This document shows, piece by piece, positions 1-12,985 of a DNA stretch of 64,000 nt; position 1 is the stretch's first letter; each line of letters begins with the position of its first letter. The notes under the pieces were generated by a model. It saw only the letters and a list, made by a program, of their open reading frames with translations, was not told the DNA's origin and did no database searches. Both the position numbers and the translations under genes were made by a program. The DNA is taken from the NCBI GenBank assembly GCA_033782935.1, contig JAWQEG010000486.1, forward strand, positions 992,001 through 1,056,000. The letters are read 5' to 3'. Origin of the DNA: Petrolisthes cinctipes (lineage: Eukaryota; Arthropoda; Malacostraca; Decapoda; Porcellanidae).

Positions 1-176
1 ATTTTCGGGTGTTTTGAGCCTGAATTAGAGATATAAACGTGTACAGAAGATACATGCACATATTGACTTTGGGCATCTAAAATATCGATTTTCAGCATGT
101 TTTGGGCATGTATTTTGAAAACATTCTAGCACTGAGTAGGCATGTAGAGATCGCTTCTGGGACCCTAAAATATCGA
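1..176 (+). repeat. Long (L) monomer, exemplar
   Basis: First full copy in the window, 176 bp by direct count; the next copies run 177-352 and 353-528. L monomers carry the segment AAACGGGTACAGAAG plus a TGCATGCACATAT-like stretch between two ATAT motifs, which S monomers lack. Linked bases split L copies into at least five haplotypes. One has GTTTAGGGCCAGA with CAGTATGTTTTTGGCC. One has GATACATGCAC with GGGCATCTAAA. One has GGTACTGAAG with CCTAAAACATCG. One has ACGAGTACAG with AAACATTCTAGC. One has GAGTATAGAAG with GATGCATACAC. About six CpG sites occur per L unit. Confidence 0.93.
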
Positions 177-852
177 ATTTTCGGGTGTTTTGAGCCTGAA
201 TTTGTGATATAAACGAGTATAGAAGATGCATACACATATTGACTTTGGGCACCAAAAATATCGATTTTCAGCATGTTTTGGGATTGAATTTTGAAAATAC
301 TCTAACACGGAGTAGGCATGTACAGATCGCTTCTGGAACCCCGAAATATCGAGTTTTCGGGTGTTTTGAGCCTGAATTTGAGATATAAACAGGTACAGAA
401 GATACATGCAAATATTGACTTTGGGCATCTTAAATATCGATTTTGAGCATGTTTTGGGCATGTATTTTGAAAATACTCTAACACGGAGTAGGCATGTACA
501 GATCGATTCTGGGACCCCTGAATATAGAATTTTCGGGTGTTTTGGGCCTGAATTTGAGATATCGCCTTTACTCACCTAAAATATCGATTTTTAGCATGTT
601 TTTAGCCTATATTTTAAAAAATATTCTAGCACTGAGTAGGCATGTACAGATTGCTTCTGGGACCCCAAAATATTGAATTTTCGGGTGTTTTGAGCCTGAA
701 TTTGAGATATAAACGGGTACAGAAGATACATGCAAATATTGACTTTGGGCATCTAAAATATCGATTTTGAGCATGTTTTGGGCATGTATTTTGAGAACAT
801 TCTAGCACTGAGTAGGCATGTACAGATCGCTTCTGGGACCCCTAAATATCGA

Positions 853-999
853 ATTTTCGGGTGTTTTGGGCCTGAATTTGAGATATCGACTTTACGCACC
901 TAAAATATCGATTTTTAGCATGTTTTAAGCCTATATTTTGAAAATATTCTAGCACTGAGTAGGCATGTACAGATCGCTGCTGGGACCCCAAATTATCGA
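853..999 (+). repeat. Short (S) monomer, exemplar
   Basis: This copy is 147 bp by direct count; a sister copy at 529-676 is 148 bp because of one extra A. It matches L except that the 29 bases between the two ATAT motifs are gone, which leaves GAGATATCGAC. This creates a GATATC palindrome absent from ordinary L monomers. Two S haplotypes are seen: one with CGACTTTTTGGCACC and one with CGCCTTTACGCACC (or ACTCACC). S copies normally end in ATTCTAGCACTGAG rather than CTAACACGGAG. S is interspersed among L copies throughout the window. Confidence 0.92.
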
Positions 1000-3900
1000 A
1001 TTTTCGGATGTTTTGAGCCTGAATTTGAGATATAAACGATTACAGAAGATGCATGCACATATCGACTTTTGGGCACCTAAAATATCGATTTTAAGCATTT
1101 TTTGAGCCTATATTTTGAAAACATTCTAGCACTGAGTAGGCATGTACAGATCGCTTCAGGGACCCCAAAATATCGAATTTTCGGGTGTTTTGAGCCTGAA
1201 TTTGAGATATAAACGGGTACTGAAGATGCATGCACATATCGATTTTCTGCACCTAAAACATCGATTTTGAGCATGTTTTGGGCCTGAATTTTGAAAATAC
1301 TCTAACACGGAGTAGGCATGTACAGATCGCTTTTGGGACCCCAAAATATCGAATTTTCGGGTGTTTAGGGCCAGAATTTGAGATATAAACGGGTACAGAA
1401 GATGAATGCACATATCGACTTTTGGGCACCTAAAAGATCGATTTTCAGTATGTTTTTGGCCTGTATTCTGAAAATACTCTAACACGGAGTAGGAATGTAC
1501 AGATCGCTTCTGTGACCCCTAAAAATCGAATTTTCGGGTGTTTTGGGACTGAATTTGAGATATCGATTTTTTGGCACCTAAAATATCGATTTTATAGCAT
1601 GTATATTTTGAAAATATTCTAGCACTGAGTAGGCATGTACAGATTGCTTCTGAAACCGCAAAATATTGAATTTTCGGGTGTTTTGAGCCTGAATTTGAGA
1701 TATAAACGGGTACCGAAGATGCATGCACATATCGACTTTTGGGCACCTAAAATATCGATTTTAAGCATGTTTTGAGCCTATATTTTGAAAACATTCCAGC
1801 ACTGAGTAGGCATGTACAGATTGCTTCTGGGACCCCAAAATATTGAATTTTCGGGTGTTTTGAGCTTGAATTTGAGATATAAACGAGTACAGAGGATGCA
1901 TGCACATATCGACCTTTGGGCACCTAAAATATCGATTTTGAGCTTGTTTTGAGCCTATATTTTGAAAATATTCTAGCACTGAGTAGGCATGTACATTTAG
2001 CTTCTGGGACCCAAAAATATCGAATTTTCGGGTGTTTACGGCCAGAATTTGAGATATAAACGGGTACAGAAGATGCATGCACATATCGACTTTTGGGCAC
2101 CTAAAAGATCGATTTTCAGTATGTTTTTGGCCTGTATTTTGAAAATACTCTAACACGGAGTAGGCATGTACAGATCGCTTCTGGGACCCCTAAATATAGA
2201 ATTTTCGGGTGTTTTGGGCCTTAATTTGAGATATCGACTTTTTGGCACCTAAAATATCGATTTTTAGCATGTTTTTAGCCTATATTTTAAAAATATTCTA
2301 GCACTGAGTATGCATGTACAGATTGCTTCTGGGACCCCAAAATATTGAATTTTCGGGTGTTTAGGGCCAGAATTTGAGATATAAACGGGTACAGAAGATG
2401 CATGCACATATCGACTTTTGGGCACCTAAAAGATCGATTTTCAGTATGTTTTTGGCCTGTATTTTGAAAATACTCTTACACGAAGTAGGCATGTACAGAT
2501 CGCTTCTGGGACCCCTAAATATCGAATTTTCGGGTGTTTTGGGACTTAATTTGAGATATTTACTTTTTGGCACTTAAAAGATCGATTTTTAGCATGTTTT
2601 TAGCCTATATTTTGAAAATATTCTAGCACTGTACAGATTGCTTCTGGGACCCCAAAATATTGAATTTTCGGGTGTTTTGAGCCTGAATTTGAGAAATAAA
2701 CGGGTACAGAAGATACATGCACATATTGACTTTGGGCATCTAAAATATCGATTTTCAGCATGTTTTGGGCATGTATTTTGAAAATACTCTAACACGGAGT
2801 AGGCATGTACAGATCGCTTCTGGGACCCCAAAATATCGAATTTTCGGGTGTTTTGAGCCTGAATTTGAGATATAAACGGGTACTGAAGATGCATGCACAT
2901 ATCGACTTTTGGGCACCTAAAACATCGATTTTGAGCATGTTTTGGGCCGGTATTTTGTAAATACTCTAACACGGAGTAGGCATGTACATATCGCTTCTGG
3001 GACCCCATAATATCGAATTTTCGGGTGTTTTGGGCCTGAATTTGAAATATCGATTTTACGCACCTAAAATATCGATTTTTAGCATGTTTTAAGCCTATAT
3101 TTTGAAAACATTCTAGCACTGAGTAGGCATGTACAGATCGCTTCTGGGACCCCAAAATATCGAATTTTCGGGTGTTTTGAGCCTGAATTTGAGATATAAA
3201 CGAGTGTAGAAGATGCATACACATATTGACTTTGGGCACCAAAAATTTCGATTTTCAGCATGTTTTGGGCCTGAATTTTGAAAAATACTCTAACACGGAG
3301 TAGGCATGTACAGATCGCTTCTGGGACCCCAAAATATCGAATTTTCCGGTGTTTAGGGTCAGAATTTGAGATATAAACGGGTACAGAAGATGCATGCATA
3401 TATCGACTTTTGGGCACCTAAAAGATCGATTTTCAGTATGTTTTTGGCCTGTATTTTGAAAATACTCTAACACGGAGTAGGCATGTACAGATCGCTTCTG
3501 GGACCCCTAAATATCGAAGTTTCGTGTGTTTTGAGCCTTAATTTGAGATATCGTCTTGTTGGCACCAAAAATATCGATTTTTAGCATGTTTTTAGCCTAT
3601 ATTTTGAAAATATTCTAGCACTGAGTAGGCATGTACAGATTGCTTCTAGGACCCCAAAATATTGAATTTTCGGGTGTTTTGAGCCTGAATTTGAGATATA
3701 AACGGGTACAGAAGATACATGCACATATTGACTTTGGGCATCTAAAATATCGATTTTCAGCATGTTTTGGGCATGTATTTTGAAAATACTCTAACACGGA
3801 GTAGGCATGTACAGATCGCTTCTGGGACCCCAAAATATCGAATTTTCGGGTGTTTTGAGCCTGAATTTGAGATATAAACGGGTACTGAAGATGCATGAAC

Positions 3901-4980
3901 ATATCGACTTTTTGGCACCTAAAACATCGATTTTGAGCATGTTTTGGGCCTGTATTTTGAAAATACTCTAACACGGAGTAGGCATGTACAGATCGCTTCT
4001 GGGACCCCAAAATATCGAATTTTCGGGTGTTTTGGGCCTTAATTTGAGATATCGACTTTTTGGCACCTAAAATATCGATTTTTAGCATGTTTTTAGCCTA
4101 TATTTTAAAAAATATTCAAGCACTGAGTAGGCATGTACAGATTGCTTCTGGGACCCCAAAATATTGAATTTTCGGGTGTTTTGAGCCTGAATTTGAGATA
4201 TAAACGGGTACAGAAGATAAATGCAAATATTGACTTTGGGCATCTAAAATATCGATTTTGAGCATGTTTTGGGCATGTATTTTGAAAACATTCTAGCACT
4301 GAGTAGGCATGTACAGATCGCTTCTGGGACCCCTAAATATCGAATTTTCGGGTGTTTTGGGCCTGAATTTGAGATATCGACTTTACTCACCTAAAATATC
4401 GATTTTTAGCATGTTTTAAGCCTATATTTTGAAAATATTCTAGCACTGAGTAGGCATGTACAGATCGCTTCTGGGACCCCAAATTATCGAATTTTCGGGT
4501 GTTTTGAGCCTGAATTTGAGATATAAACGAGTACAGAAGATGCATGCACATATCGACTTTTGGGCACCTAAAATATCGATTTTAAGCATGTTTTGAGCCT
4601 ATATTTTGAAAACATTCTAGCACTGAGTAGGCATGTACAGATCGATTCTGGGACCCCAAAATATCGAATTTTCGGGTGTTTTGAGCCTGAATTTGAGATA
4701 TAAACGAGAATAGAAAATGCATACACATATTGACTTTGAGCACCAAAAATTTCGATTTTCAGCATGTTTTGGGCCTGAATTTTGAAAATACTCTAACACG
4801 GAGTAGGCATGTACAGATCGCTTCTGGGACCCCAAAATATCGAATTTTCGGGTGTTTAGGGCCAGAATTTGAGATATAAACGGGTACAGAAGATGCATGC
4901 ACATATCGACTTTTGGGCTCCTAAAAAATCGATTTTCAGTATGTTTTTGGCCTGTATTTTGAAAATACTCTAAAACGGAC

Positions 4981-7447
4981 TAGGCATGTACATATCGCTT
5001 CTGGGACCCCTAAATATCGAATTTTCCGGTGTTTTGGGACTGAATTTGAGATATTGACTTTTTGGCACTTAAAAGATCGATTTTTAGCATGTTTTTAGCC
5101 TATATTTTGAAAATATTCTAGCACTGAACAGATTGCTTCTGGGACCCCAAAATATTGAATTTTCGGGTGTTTTGAGCCTGAATTTGAGATATAAACGGGT
5201 ACTGAAGATGCATGCACATATCGACTTTTGGGCACCTAAAAGATCGATTTTAAGTATGTTTTTGGCCTGTATTTTGAAAATACTCTAACACGGAGTAGAC
5301 ATGTACAGATAGCTTCTGGGACAACTAAATATCGAATTTTCGGGTGTTTTGGGCCTTAATTTCGATATCGACTTTTTGGCACCTAAAATATCGATTTTTA
5401 GCATGTTTTTTAGCCTATATTTTGAAAATATTCTAGAACTGAGTAGCCATGAACAGATTGCTTCTGGGACCCCAAAATATTGAATTTTCGGGTGTTTTGA
5501 GCCTGAATTTGAGATATAAACGGGTACAGAAGATACATGCACATATTGACTTTGGGCATCTAAAATATCGATTTTCAGCATGTTTTGGGCATGTATTTTG
5601 AAAATACTCTAACACGGAGTAGGCATGTACAGATCGCTTCTGGGACCCCAAAATATCGAATTTTCGGGTGTTTTGAGCATGAATTTGAGATATAAACGGG
5701 TACTGAAGATGAATGCACATATCGACTTTTTGGCACCTAAAACATCGATTTTGAGCATGTTTTGGGCCTGTATTTTGAAAATACTCTAACACGGAGTAAG
5801 CATGTACAGATCGCTTCTGGGACTCCAAAATATCGAATTTTCGGGTGTTTTGGGCCTGAATTTGAGATATCGACTTTTTGGCACCTAAAATATCGATTTT
5901 TTTCATGTTTTTAGCCTATATTTTGACAATATTCTAGCACTGAGTAGGCATGTAAAGATTGCTTCTGGGACCCCAAAATATTGAATTTTCGGGTGTTTAG
6001 GGCCAGAATTTGAGATATAAACGGGTACAGAAGATGCATGCACATATCGACTTTTGGGCACCTAAAAGATCGATTTTCAGTATGTTTTTGGCCTGTATTT
6101 TGAAAATACTCTAACACGGAGTATGCATGTACAGATCGCTTCTGGGACCCCAAAATATCAAATTTTCGGGTGTTTTGAGCCAGAATTTGAGATATCGCCT
6201 TTACGCACCTAAAATATCGATTTTTAGCATGTTTTGAGCCTATATTTTGAAAATATTATAGCACTGAGTAGGCATGTACAGATCGCTTCTGGAACCCCTA
6301 AATATCGAATTTTCGGGTGTTTTGGGCCTTAATTTGAGATATCGACATTTTGGCACCTAAAATATCGATTTTTAGCATGTTTTTAGCCTATATTTTGAAA
6401 ATATTCTAGCACTGAGTAGGCATGTACAGATTGCTTCTGGGACCCCAAAATATTTAATTTTCGGGTGTTAAGGGCCATAATTTGAGATATAAACGGGTAC
6501 AGAAGATGCATGCACATATCGACTTTTGGGCACCTAAAATATCGATTTCGAGCATGTTTTGAGCCTATATTTTGAAAACATTCTAGCACTAAGTAGGCAT
6601 GTACAGATCGCTTCTGGGACCCAAAAATATCGAATTTTCGGGTGTTTAGGGCCAGAATTTGAGATATAAACGGATACAGAAGATGCATGCAAATATCGAC
6701 TTTTGGGCACCTAAAAGATCGATTTTCAGTATGTTTTTGGCCTGTATTTTGAAAATACTCTATCAAGGAGTAGGTATGTACAGATCCCTTCTGGAACCCC
6801 TAAATATCGAATTTTCGGGTGTTTTGGGACTGAATTTGAGATATCGACTTTTTGGCATCTAAAATATCGATTTTTAGCATGTTTTTAGCCTATATTTTGA
6901 AAATATTCTAGCACTGAGTAGGCATGTACAGATTGCTTCTGGGACCCCAAAATATTGAATTTTCGGGTATTTTGAGCCTGAATTTGAGATATAAACGTGT
7001 ACAGAAGATACATGCACATATTGACTTTGGGCATCTAAAATATCGATTTTCAGCATGTTTTGGGCTTGTATTTTGAAAACATTCTAGCACTGAGTAGGCA
7101 TGTAGAGATCGCTTCTGGGACCCTAAAATATCGAATTTTCGGGTGTTTTGAGCCTGAATTTGAGATATAAACGAGTATAGAAGATGCATACACATATTGA
7201 CTTTGGGCACCAAAAATATCGATTTTCAGCATGTTTTCGGCCTGAATTTTGAAAATACTCTAACACGGAGTAGGCATGTACAGATCGCTTCTGGGACCCC
7301 AAAATATTGAATTTTCGGGTGTTTAGGGCCAGAATTTGAGATATAAACGGGTACAGAAGATGCATGCACATATCGACTTTTGGGCACCTAAAAGATCGAT
7401 TTTCAGTATGTTTTTGGCCTGTATTTTGAAAATACTCTAACACGGAG
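4981..7447 (+). repeat. 2467-bp higher-order unit, copy A
   Basis: The sequence from 4981 recurs at 7448 at a constant offset of 2467 bases. Rare variants are shared by both copies, for example ATTTTCCGGTG (5023 and 7490), CTGAACAGATTG (about 5123 and 7590), TAGCCATGAACAG and GATTTTTTTCATG. Upstream of 4981 the alignment shows scattered mismatches, which sets the left boundary. The unit contains a mixture of L and S monomers and codes for nothing. Confidence 0.88.
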
Positions 7448-9860
7448 TAGGCATGTACATATCGCTTCTGGGACCCCTAAATATCGAATTTTCCGGTGTT
7501 TTGGGACTGAATTTGAGATATTGACTTTTTGGCACTTAAAAGATCGATTTTTAGCATGTTTTTAGCCTATATTTTGAAAATATTCTAGCACTGAACAGAT
7601 TGCTTCTGGGACCCCAAAATATTGAATTTTCGGGTGTTTTGAGCCTGAATTTGAGATATAAACGGGTACTGAAGATGCATGCACATATCGACTTTTGGGC
7701 ACCTAAAAGATCGATTTTAAGTATGTTTTTGGCCTGTATTTTGAAAATACTCTAACACGGAGTAGACATGTACAGATAGCTTCTGGGACAACTAAATATC
7801 GAATTTTCGGGTGTTTTGGGCCTTAATTTCGATATCGACTTTTTGGCACCTAAAATATCGATTTTTAGCATGTTTTTTAGCCTATATTTTGAAAATATTC
7901 TAGAACTGAGTAGCCATGAACAGATTGCTTCTGGGACCCCAAAATATTGAATTTTCGGGTGTTTTGAGCCTGAATTTGAGATATAAACGGGTACAGAAGA
8001 TACATGCACATATTGACTTTGGGCATCTAAAATATCGATTTTCAGCATGTTTTGGGCATGTATTTTGAAAATACTCTAACACGGAGTAGGCATGTACAGA
8101 TCGCTTCTGGGACCCCAAAATATCGAATTTTCGGGTGTTTTGAGCATGAATTTGAGATATAAACGGGTACTGAAGATGAATGCACATATCGACTTTTTGG
8201 CACCTAAAACATCGATTTTGAGCATGTTTTGGGCCTGTATTTTGAAAATACTCTAACACGGAGTAAGCATGTACAGATCGCTTCTGGGACTCCAAAATAT
8301 CGAATTTTCGGGTGTTTTGGGCCTGAATTTGAGATATCGACTTTTTGGCACCTAAAATATCGATTTTTTTCATGTTTTTAGCCTATATTTTGACAATATT
8401 CTAGCACTGAGTAGGCATGTAAAGATTGCTTCTGGGACCCCAAAATATTGAATTTTCGGGTGTTTAGGGCCAGAATTTGAGATATAAACGGGTACAGAAG
8501 ATGCATGCACATATCGACTTTTGGGCACCTAAAAGATCGATTTTCAGTATGTTTTTGGCCTGTATTTTGAAAATACTCTAACACGGAGTATGCATGTACA
8601 GATCGCTTCTGGGACCCCAAAATATCAAATTTTCGGGTGTTTTGAGCCAGAATTTGAGATATCGCCTTTACGCACCTAAAATATCGATTTTTAGCATGTT
8701 TTGAGCCTATATTTTGAAAATATTATAGCACTGAGTAGGCATGTACAGATCGCTTCTGGAACCCCTAAATATCGAATTTTCGGGTGTTTTGGGCCTTAAT
8801 TTGAGATATCGACATTTTGGCACCTAAAATATCGATTTTTAGCATGTTTTTAGCCTATATTTTGAAAATATTCTAGCACTGAGTAGGCATGTACAGATTG
8901 CTTCTGGGACCCCAAAATATTTAATTTTCGGGTGTTAAGGGCCATAATTTGAGATATAAACGGGTACAGAAGATGCATGCACATATCGACTTTTGGGCAC
9001 CTAAAATATCGATTTCGAGCATGTTTTGAGCCTATATTTTGAAAACATTCTAGCACTAAGTAGGCATGTACAGATCGCTTCTGGGACCCAAAAATATCGA
9101 ATTTTCGGGTGTTTAGGGCCAGAATTTGAGATATAAACGGATACAGAAGATGCATGCAAATATCGACTTTTGGGCACCTAAAAGATCGATTTTCAGTATG
9201 TTTTTGGCCTGTATTTTGAAAATACTCTAACAAGGAGTAGGTATGTACAGATCCCTTCTGGAACCCCTAAATATCGAATTTTCGGGTGTTTTGGGACTGA
9301 ATTTGAGATATCGACTTTTTGGCATCTAAAATATCGATTTTTAGCATGTTTTTAGCCTATATTTTGAAAATATTCTAGCACTGAGTAGGCATGTACAGAT
9401 TGCTTCTGGGACCCCAAAATATTGAATTTTCGGGTATTTTGAGCCTGAATTTGAGATATAAACGTGTACAGAAGATACATGCACATATTGACTTTGGGCA
9501 TCTAAAATATCGATTTTCAGCATGTTTTGGGCTTGTATTTTGAAAACATTCTAGCACTGAGTAGGCATGTAGAGATCGCTTCTGGGACCCTAAAATATCG
9601 AATTTTCGGGTGTTTTGAGCCTGAATTTGAGATATAAACGAGTATAGAAGATGCATACACATATTGACTTTGGGCACCAAAAATATCGATTTTCAGCATG
9701 TTTTCGGCCTGAATTTTGAAAATACTCTAACACGGAGTAGGCATGTACAGATCGCTTCTGGGACCCCAAAATATTGAATTTTCGGGTGTTTAGGGCCAGA
9801 ATTTGAGATATAAACGGGTACAGAAGATGCATGCACATATCGACTTTTGGGCACCTAAAA
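7448..9860 (+). repeat. 2467-bp higher-order unit, copy B (partial)
   Basis: Second copy of the unit starting at 4981. Comparing the two by eye I noticed one substitution, T at 6763 against A at 9230. Identity stops at about 9860, where copy B continues with AAAATATCGATTTTGAGC while copy A (7393) has AAAAGATCGATTTTCAG. The near-absence of differences means the duplication or conversion is very recent, or that this stretch is an assembly duplication. Confidence 0.86.
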
Positions 9861-11690
9861 TATCGATTTTGAGCATGTTTTGGGCCGGTATTTTGTAAAT
9901 ACCATAACACGGAGTAGGCATGTACAGATCGCTTCTGGGACCCCATAATATCGAATTTGCGGGTGTTTTGGGCCTGAATTTGAGATATCGACTTTACGCA
10001 CCTAAAATATCGATTTTTAGCATGTTTTAAGCCTATATTTTGAAAATATAATAGCACTGAGTAGGCATGTACAGATCGCTTCTAGGACCCCAAATTATCG
10101 AATTTTCGGGTGTTTTGAGCCTGAATTTGAGATATGAACGAGTACAGAAGATGCATGCACATATCGACTTTTGGGCACCTAAAATATCGATTTTAAGCAT
10201 GTTTTGAGCCTATATTTTGAAACTATTCTAGCACTGAGTAGGCATGTACAGATTGCTTCTGGGACCCCAGAATATTGAATTTTCGGGTGTTTAGGGCCAG
10301 AATTTGAGATATAAACGGGTACAGAGGATGCATGCACATATCGACTTTTGGGCACCTAAAAGATCGATTTTCAGTATGTTTTTGGCCTGTATTTTGAAAA
10401 TACTCTAACACGGAGTAGGCATGTACAGATCGCTTCTGGGACCCCAAAATATCGAATTTTCGGGTGTTTTGGGCCTGCATTTGAGATATCGCCTTGACGC
10501 ACCTAAAATAACGATTTTTAGCATGTTTTGAGCCTATATTTTTAAAAATATTCTAGCACTGAGTAGGCATGTACAAATCGCTTCTGGGACCCCAAAATAT
10601 TGAATTTTTAGGTGTTTAGGGCCAGAATTTGAGATATAAACGGGTACAGAAGATGCATGCACATATCGACTTTTGGGCACCTAAAATATTGATTTCGAGC
10701 ATGTTTTGAGCCTATATTTTGAAAACATTCCAGCACTAAGTAGGCATGTACAGATCCCTTCTGGGACCCGTAAATATCGAATTTTCGGGTGTTTTGGGAC
10801 TGAATTTGAGATATCGACTTTTTGGCACCTAAAATATCGATTTTTAGCATGTTTTTAGCCTATATTTTGAAAATATTCTAGCACTGAGTAGGCATGTACA
10901 GATTGCTTCTGGGACCCCAAAATATTGAATTTTCGGGTGTTTTGTGCCTGAATTTGAGATATAAACGTGTACAGAAGATACATGCACATATTGACTTTGG
11001 GCATCTAAAATATCGATTTTCAGCATGTTTTGAGCCTATATTTTGAAAATACTCTAACACGGAGTAGGCATGTACAGATTGCTTCTGGGACCCCTAAATA
11101 TTGAATTTTCGGGTGTTTTGAGCCTGAATTTGAGATATAAACGGGTTCAGATGATACATGCACATATTGACTTTGGGCATCTAAAATATCGATTTTCAGC
11201 ATGTTTTGGGCATGTATTTTGAAAATACTCTAACACGGAGTAGGCATGTACAGATCGCTTCTGGGACCCCGAAATATCGAATTTTCGGGTGTTCTGAGCC
11301 TGAATTTGAGATATAAACGGGTACTGAAGATGCATGCACATATCGACATTTTGGCACATAAAACGTCGATTTTGAGCATGTTTTGGGCTTGTATTTTGAA
11401 AATACTCTAACACGGAGTAGGCATGTACAGATCGCTTCTGGGACCCCAAAATATCGAATTTTCGGGTGTTTTGGGCCTTAATTTGAGATATCGACTTTTT
11501 GGCACCTAAAATATCGATTGTGAGCATGTTTTTAGCCTATATTTTAAAAAATATTCTAGCACTGAGTAGGCATGTACAGATTGCTTCTGGGACCCCAAAA
11601 TATTGAATTTTCGGGTGTTTAGGGCCAGAATTTGAGATATAAACGGGTACAGAAGATGCATGCACATATCGACTTTTGGGCGCCTAAAAG
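9841..11690 (+). repeat. 1.85-kb block, copy 1
   Basis: This block recurs at 12986-15011. Its first 400 bases match at offset 3145, and the rest (from 10241) at offset 3321. Shared rare variants include GGCCGGTATTTTGTAAAT, AATACCATAAC, GAATTTGCGGG, AAACTATTCTAGC, CCCCAGAATATTG, GATCCCTTCTGG and GGTTCAGATGATAC. Past about 11690 the copies diverge (CGCC against CACC), with looser similarity to about 11770. Confidence 0.85.
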
Positions 11691-12985
11691 ATCGATTTTC
11701 AGTATGTTTTTGGCCTGTATTTTGAAAATACTCTAACACGGAGTAGGCATGTACAGATCGCTTCTGGGACCCCAAAATATCGAATTTTCGGGTGTTTTGA
11801 GCCTGAATTTGAGATATCGCCTTTACGCACCTAAAATATCGATTTTTAGCATGTTTTGAGCCTATATTTTGAAAATATTCTAGCACTGAGTAGGCATGTA
11901 CAGATCGATTCTGGGACCCTAAAATATCAAATTTTCGGGTGTTATGAGCTTGAATTTGAGATATAAACGAGTACAGAAGATGCATGCACATATCGACTTT
12001 TGGGCACCTAAAATATCGATTTTGAGCATGTTTTGAGCCTATATTTTAAAAACATTCTAGTACTGAGTAGGCATGTACAGATCGCTTCTGGGACCCAAAA
12101 ATATCGAATTTTCGGGTGTTTAGGGCCTGAATTTGAGATATAAACGGGTACAGAAGATGCATGCACATATCGACTTTTGGGCACCTAAAAGATCGATTTT
12201 CAGTATGTTTTTGGCCTGTATTTTGAAAATACTCTAACACGGAGTAGGCATGTACAGATCGCTTCTGGGACCCCTAAATATCGAATTTTCGGGTGTTTTG
12301 GGACTGAATTTGAGATATCGACTTTTGGCACGTAAAAGATCGATTTTTAGCATGTTTTTAGCCTATATTTTGAAAATATTCTAGCACTAAGTAGGCATGT
12401 ACAGATTGCTTCTGGGACCCCAAAATATTGAATTTTCGGGTGTTTAGGGCCAGAATTTGAGATATAAACGGGTACAGAAGATGCATGCACATATCGACTT
12501 TTGGGCACCTAAAAGATCGATTTTCAGTATGTTTTTGGCCTGTATTTTGAAAATACTCTAACACGGAGTAGGCATGTACAGATCGCTTCTGGGACCCCTA
12601 AATATCGAATTTTCGGGTGTTTAGGGACTGAATTTGAGATATTGATTTTTGGCACTTAAAAGATCGATTTTTAGCATGTTTTTAGCCTATATTTTGAAAA
12701 TATTCTAGCACTGTACAGATTGCTTCTGGGACCCCAAAAAATTGAATTTTAGGGTGTTTTGAGCCTGAATTTAAGATATCAACGGGTACAGAAGATACAT
12801 GCCCATATCGACTTTTGGGCATCTAAAATATCGATTTCGAGCATGTTTTGGGCATGTATTTTAAAAATACTCTAACACGGAGTAGGCATGTACAGATCGC
12901 TTCTCGGACTCCAAAATATCGAATTTTCGGGTGTTTTGAGCCTGAATTTGAGATATAAACGGGTACTGAAGATGCATGCACATAT

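Larger units (their letters stand above)
1..4980 (+). repeat. Mixed L/S monomers, no large unit recognised
   Basis: This stretch holds only satellite monomers. L haplotypes follow one another irregularly with S copies between them. A 140-bp truncated monomer (1530-1669) lacks about ten bases near GCATGTTTTTAGCC. I did not find a kilobase-scale near-identical copy that begins and ends within it, although its last part (about 4740-4980) resembles 7207-7447 at lower identity than the block that follows. Confidence 0.7.

Noticed and set aside
2589..3242. 217-codon minus-strand open frame, and many similar frames of 60-210 codons (for example 28141-28773)
   Set aside because: They are translations of the satellite in its three minus-strand frames. 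They repeat the same peptide-like segments, shift frame with each 176-bp monomer, and lack a domain I recognise or any gene context.
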